Shown here: piece after piece, positions 5,834 through 6,175 of the stretch
Layout: every line of letters starts with the position of its first letter
Numbering within the stretch: the first letter of the stretch is position 1
Origin: JAWOJF01 sp046481785
Lineage (GTDB): Bacteria; Bacteroidota; Ignavibacteria; Ignavibacteriales; Ignavibacteriaceae
Direction of reading: 5' to 3'
DNA length: 6,175 bases
NCBI GenBank assembly: GCA_046481785.1
Contig: JAWOJF010000012.1
Span: forward strand, 1-6,175
Made by a program: the position numbers and the translations under genes
The notes under the pieces: generated by a model
Databases searched by the model: none
The model's input: only the letters and a program-made list of their open reading frames with translations
What the model was told of the DNA's origin: nothing

Positions 5834-6175
5834 TTATAATTCGCCAATATCTTCATACCATAGTTTCGGATTTTTGGCAATAAAATCTGTCATCATATTT
5901 ATACATTCTTCATTATCCAAATCAATAACTTCAACACCATGAGATCGCATAAACTCAACTGCGCCGGGAAATGTTTTTGATTCACCAACAATTACTTTAG
6001 GTATTCCAAACTGCACTACTGCACCGGCACATAAATAACACGGCATTAGTGTTGAATAAAGAATAGTATCTTTGTATGAACCTATCCTGCCGGCATTTAT
6101 CAGGCAGTCAATTTCAGCATGTATCATAGGATTATCTTCCTGCACACGCTTATTATGCCCGCCGGCAATTATTAC
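5834..6175 (-). CDS. Cytosine deaminase, yeast FCY1 type (5' end outside the window)
   Basis: A zinc-dependent cytidine/deoxycytidylate-deaminase-fold enzyme predicted to convert cytosine to uracil and ammonia in pyrimidine salvage. The visible 113 residues run from the window edge to the TAA at 5834-5836. On the - strand they contain GGHN and HAEI (His at 6119-6121, Glu at 6113-6115), then MPCYLCAG with the zinc cysteines (PCYLC at 6029-6043), GIPKVIVGE and the terminal WYEDIGEL. The His-Ala-Glu and Pro-Cys-x-x-Cys sets are the zinc ligands and proton shuttle. The GHN segment, the VGE segment and the EDIGE end are specific resemblances to yeast cytosine deaminase (158 residues), by which about 44 N-terminal residues should lie beyond 6175. 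The GTG at 6143-6145 is an internal valine codon, not the start, because homology continues upstream. Guanine deaminase or tRNA adenosine deaminase are less likely, given the C-terminus. It converges on the VIT/VWA gene. Confidence 0.85.
   Translation of the reverse strand, partial: VIIAGGHNKRVQEDNPMIHAEIDCLINAGRIGSYKDTILYSTLMPCYLCAGAVVQFGIPKVIVGESKTFPGAVEFMRSHGVEVIDLDNEECINMMTDFIAKNPKLWYEDIGEL

Noticed and set aside
5736..5942. Open frame on the + strand across the inverted repeats and deaminase end
   Set aside because: It is made of repeat sequence and antisense to the deaminase; its hydrophobic start comes from T-rich DNA.

Overview
The window is AT-rich bacterial DNA holding four complete genes on the + strand and one gene on the - strand that is cut by the right edge. 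The best taxonomic clue is the 710-residue secreted protein. It ends in a type IX secretion (Por) type A sorting domain, and T9SS is confined to the Bacteroidota/Chlorobiota/Ignavibacteria side of the tree and some neighbouring candidate phyla. The absence of strong Shine-Dalgarno sites before some genes fits this. I cannot place the organism more precisely from the sequence.

Layout. 1-94: a short leader without a recognisable gene. 95-1216: an alanine dehydrogenase family protein with most of the active-site framework, but without the usual substrate-binding lysine. 1217-1347: a spacer with a terminator-like hairpin and U-rich tail. 1348-2700: a 4-hydroxybutyrate/acetate-type CoA-transferase with its catalytic glutamate. 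2704-3393: a PPP-type metallophosphatase only 3 nt behind the transferase, so almost certainly co-transcribed with it. 3394-3464: a short spacer. 3465-5597: a signal-peptide protein with VIT and VWA-like domains and a T9SS C-terminal domain. 5598-5833: an intergenic cluster of three direct and two inverted copies of one repeat, forming a large hairpin between convergent genes. 5834-6175: the C-terminal three quarters of a yeast-type (FCY1-like) cytosine deaminase on the - strand.

How the genes may fit together. Alanine dehydrogenase (pyruvate, ammonia, NADH) and the CoA-transferase (acyl-CoA and acetate exchange) are both at home in amino-acid and organic-acid fermentation. They share orientation, but a possible terminator separates them, so a common pathway is only an inference. 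The phosphatase is linked to the transferase by position, not by obvious chemistry. The VIT/VWA protein is cell-surface or secreted and looks like a separate transcription unit. The deaminase serves pyrimidine salvage and is convergent to the rest. I see no mobile-element gene, tRNA, rRNA or CRISPR array. The most unusual items are the lysine loss in the dehydrogenase, the degenerate metal site and tyrosine-rich insert of the VIT/VWA protein, and the repeat cluster at 5602-5831.
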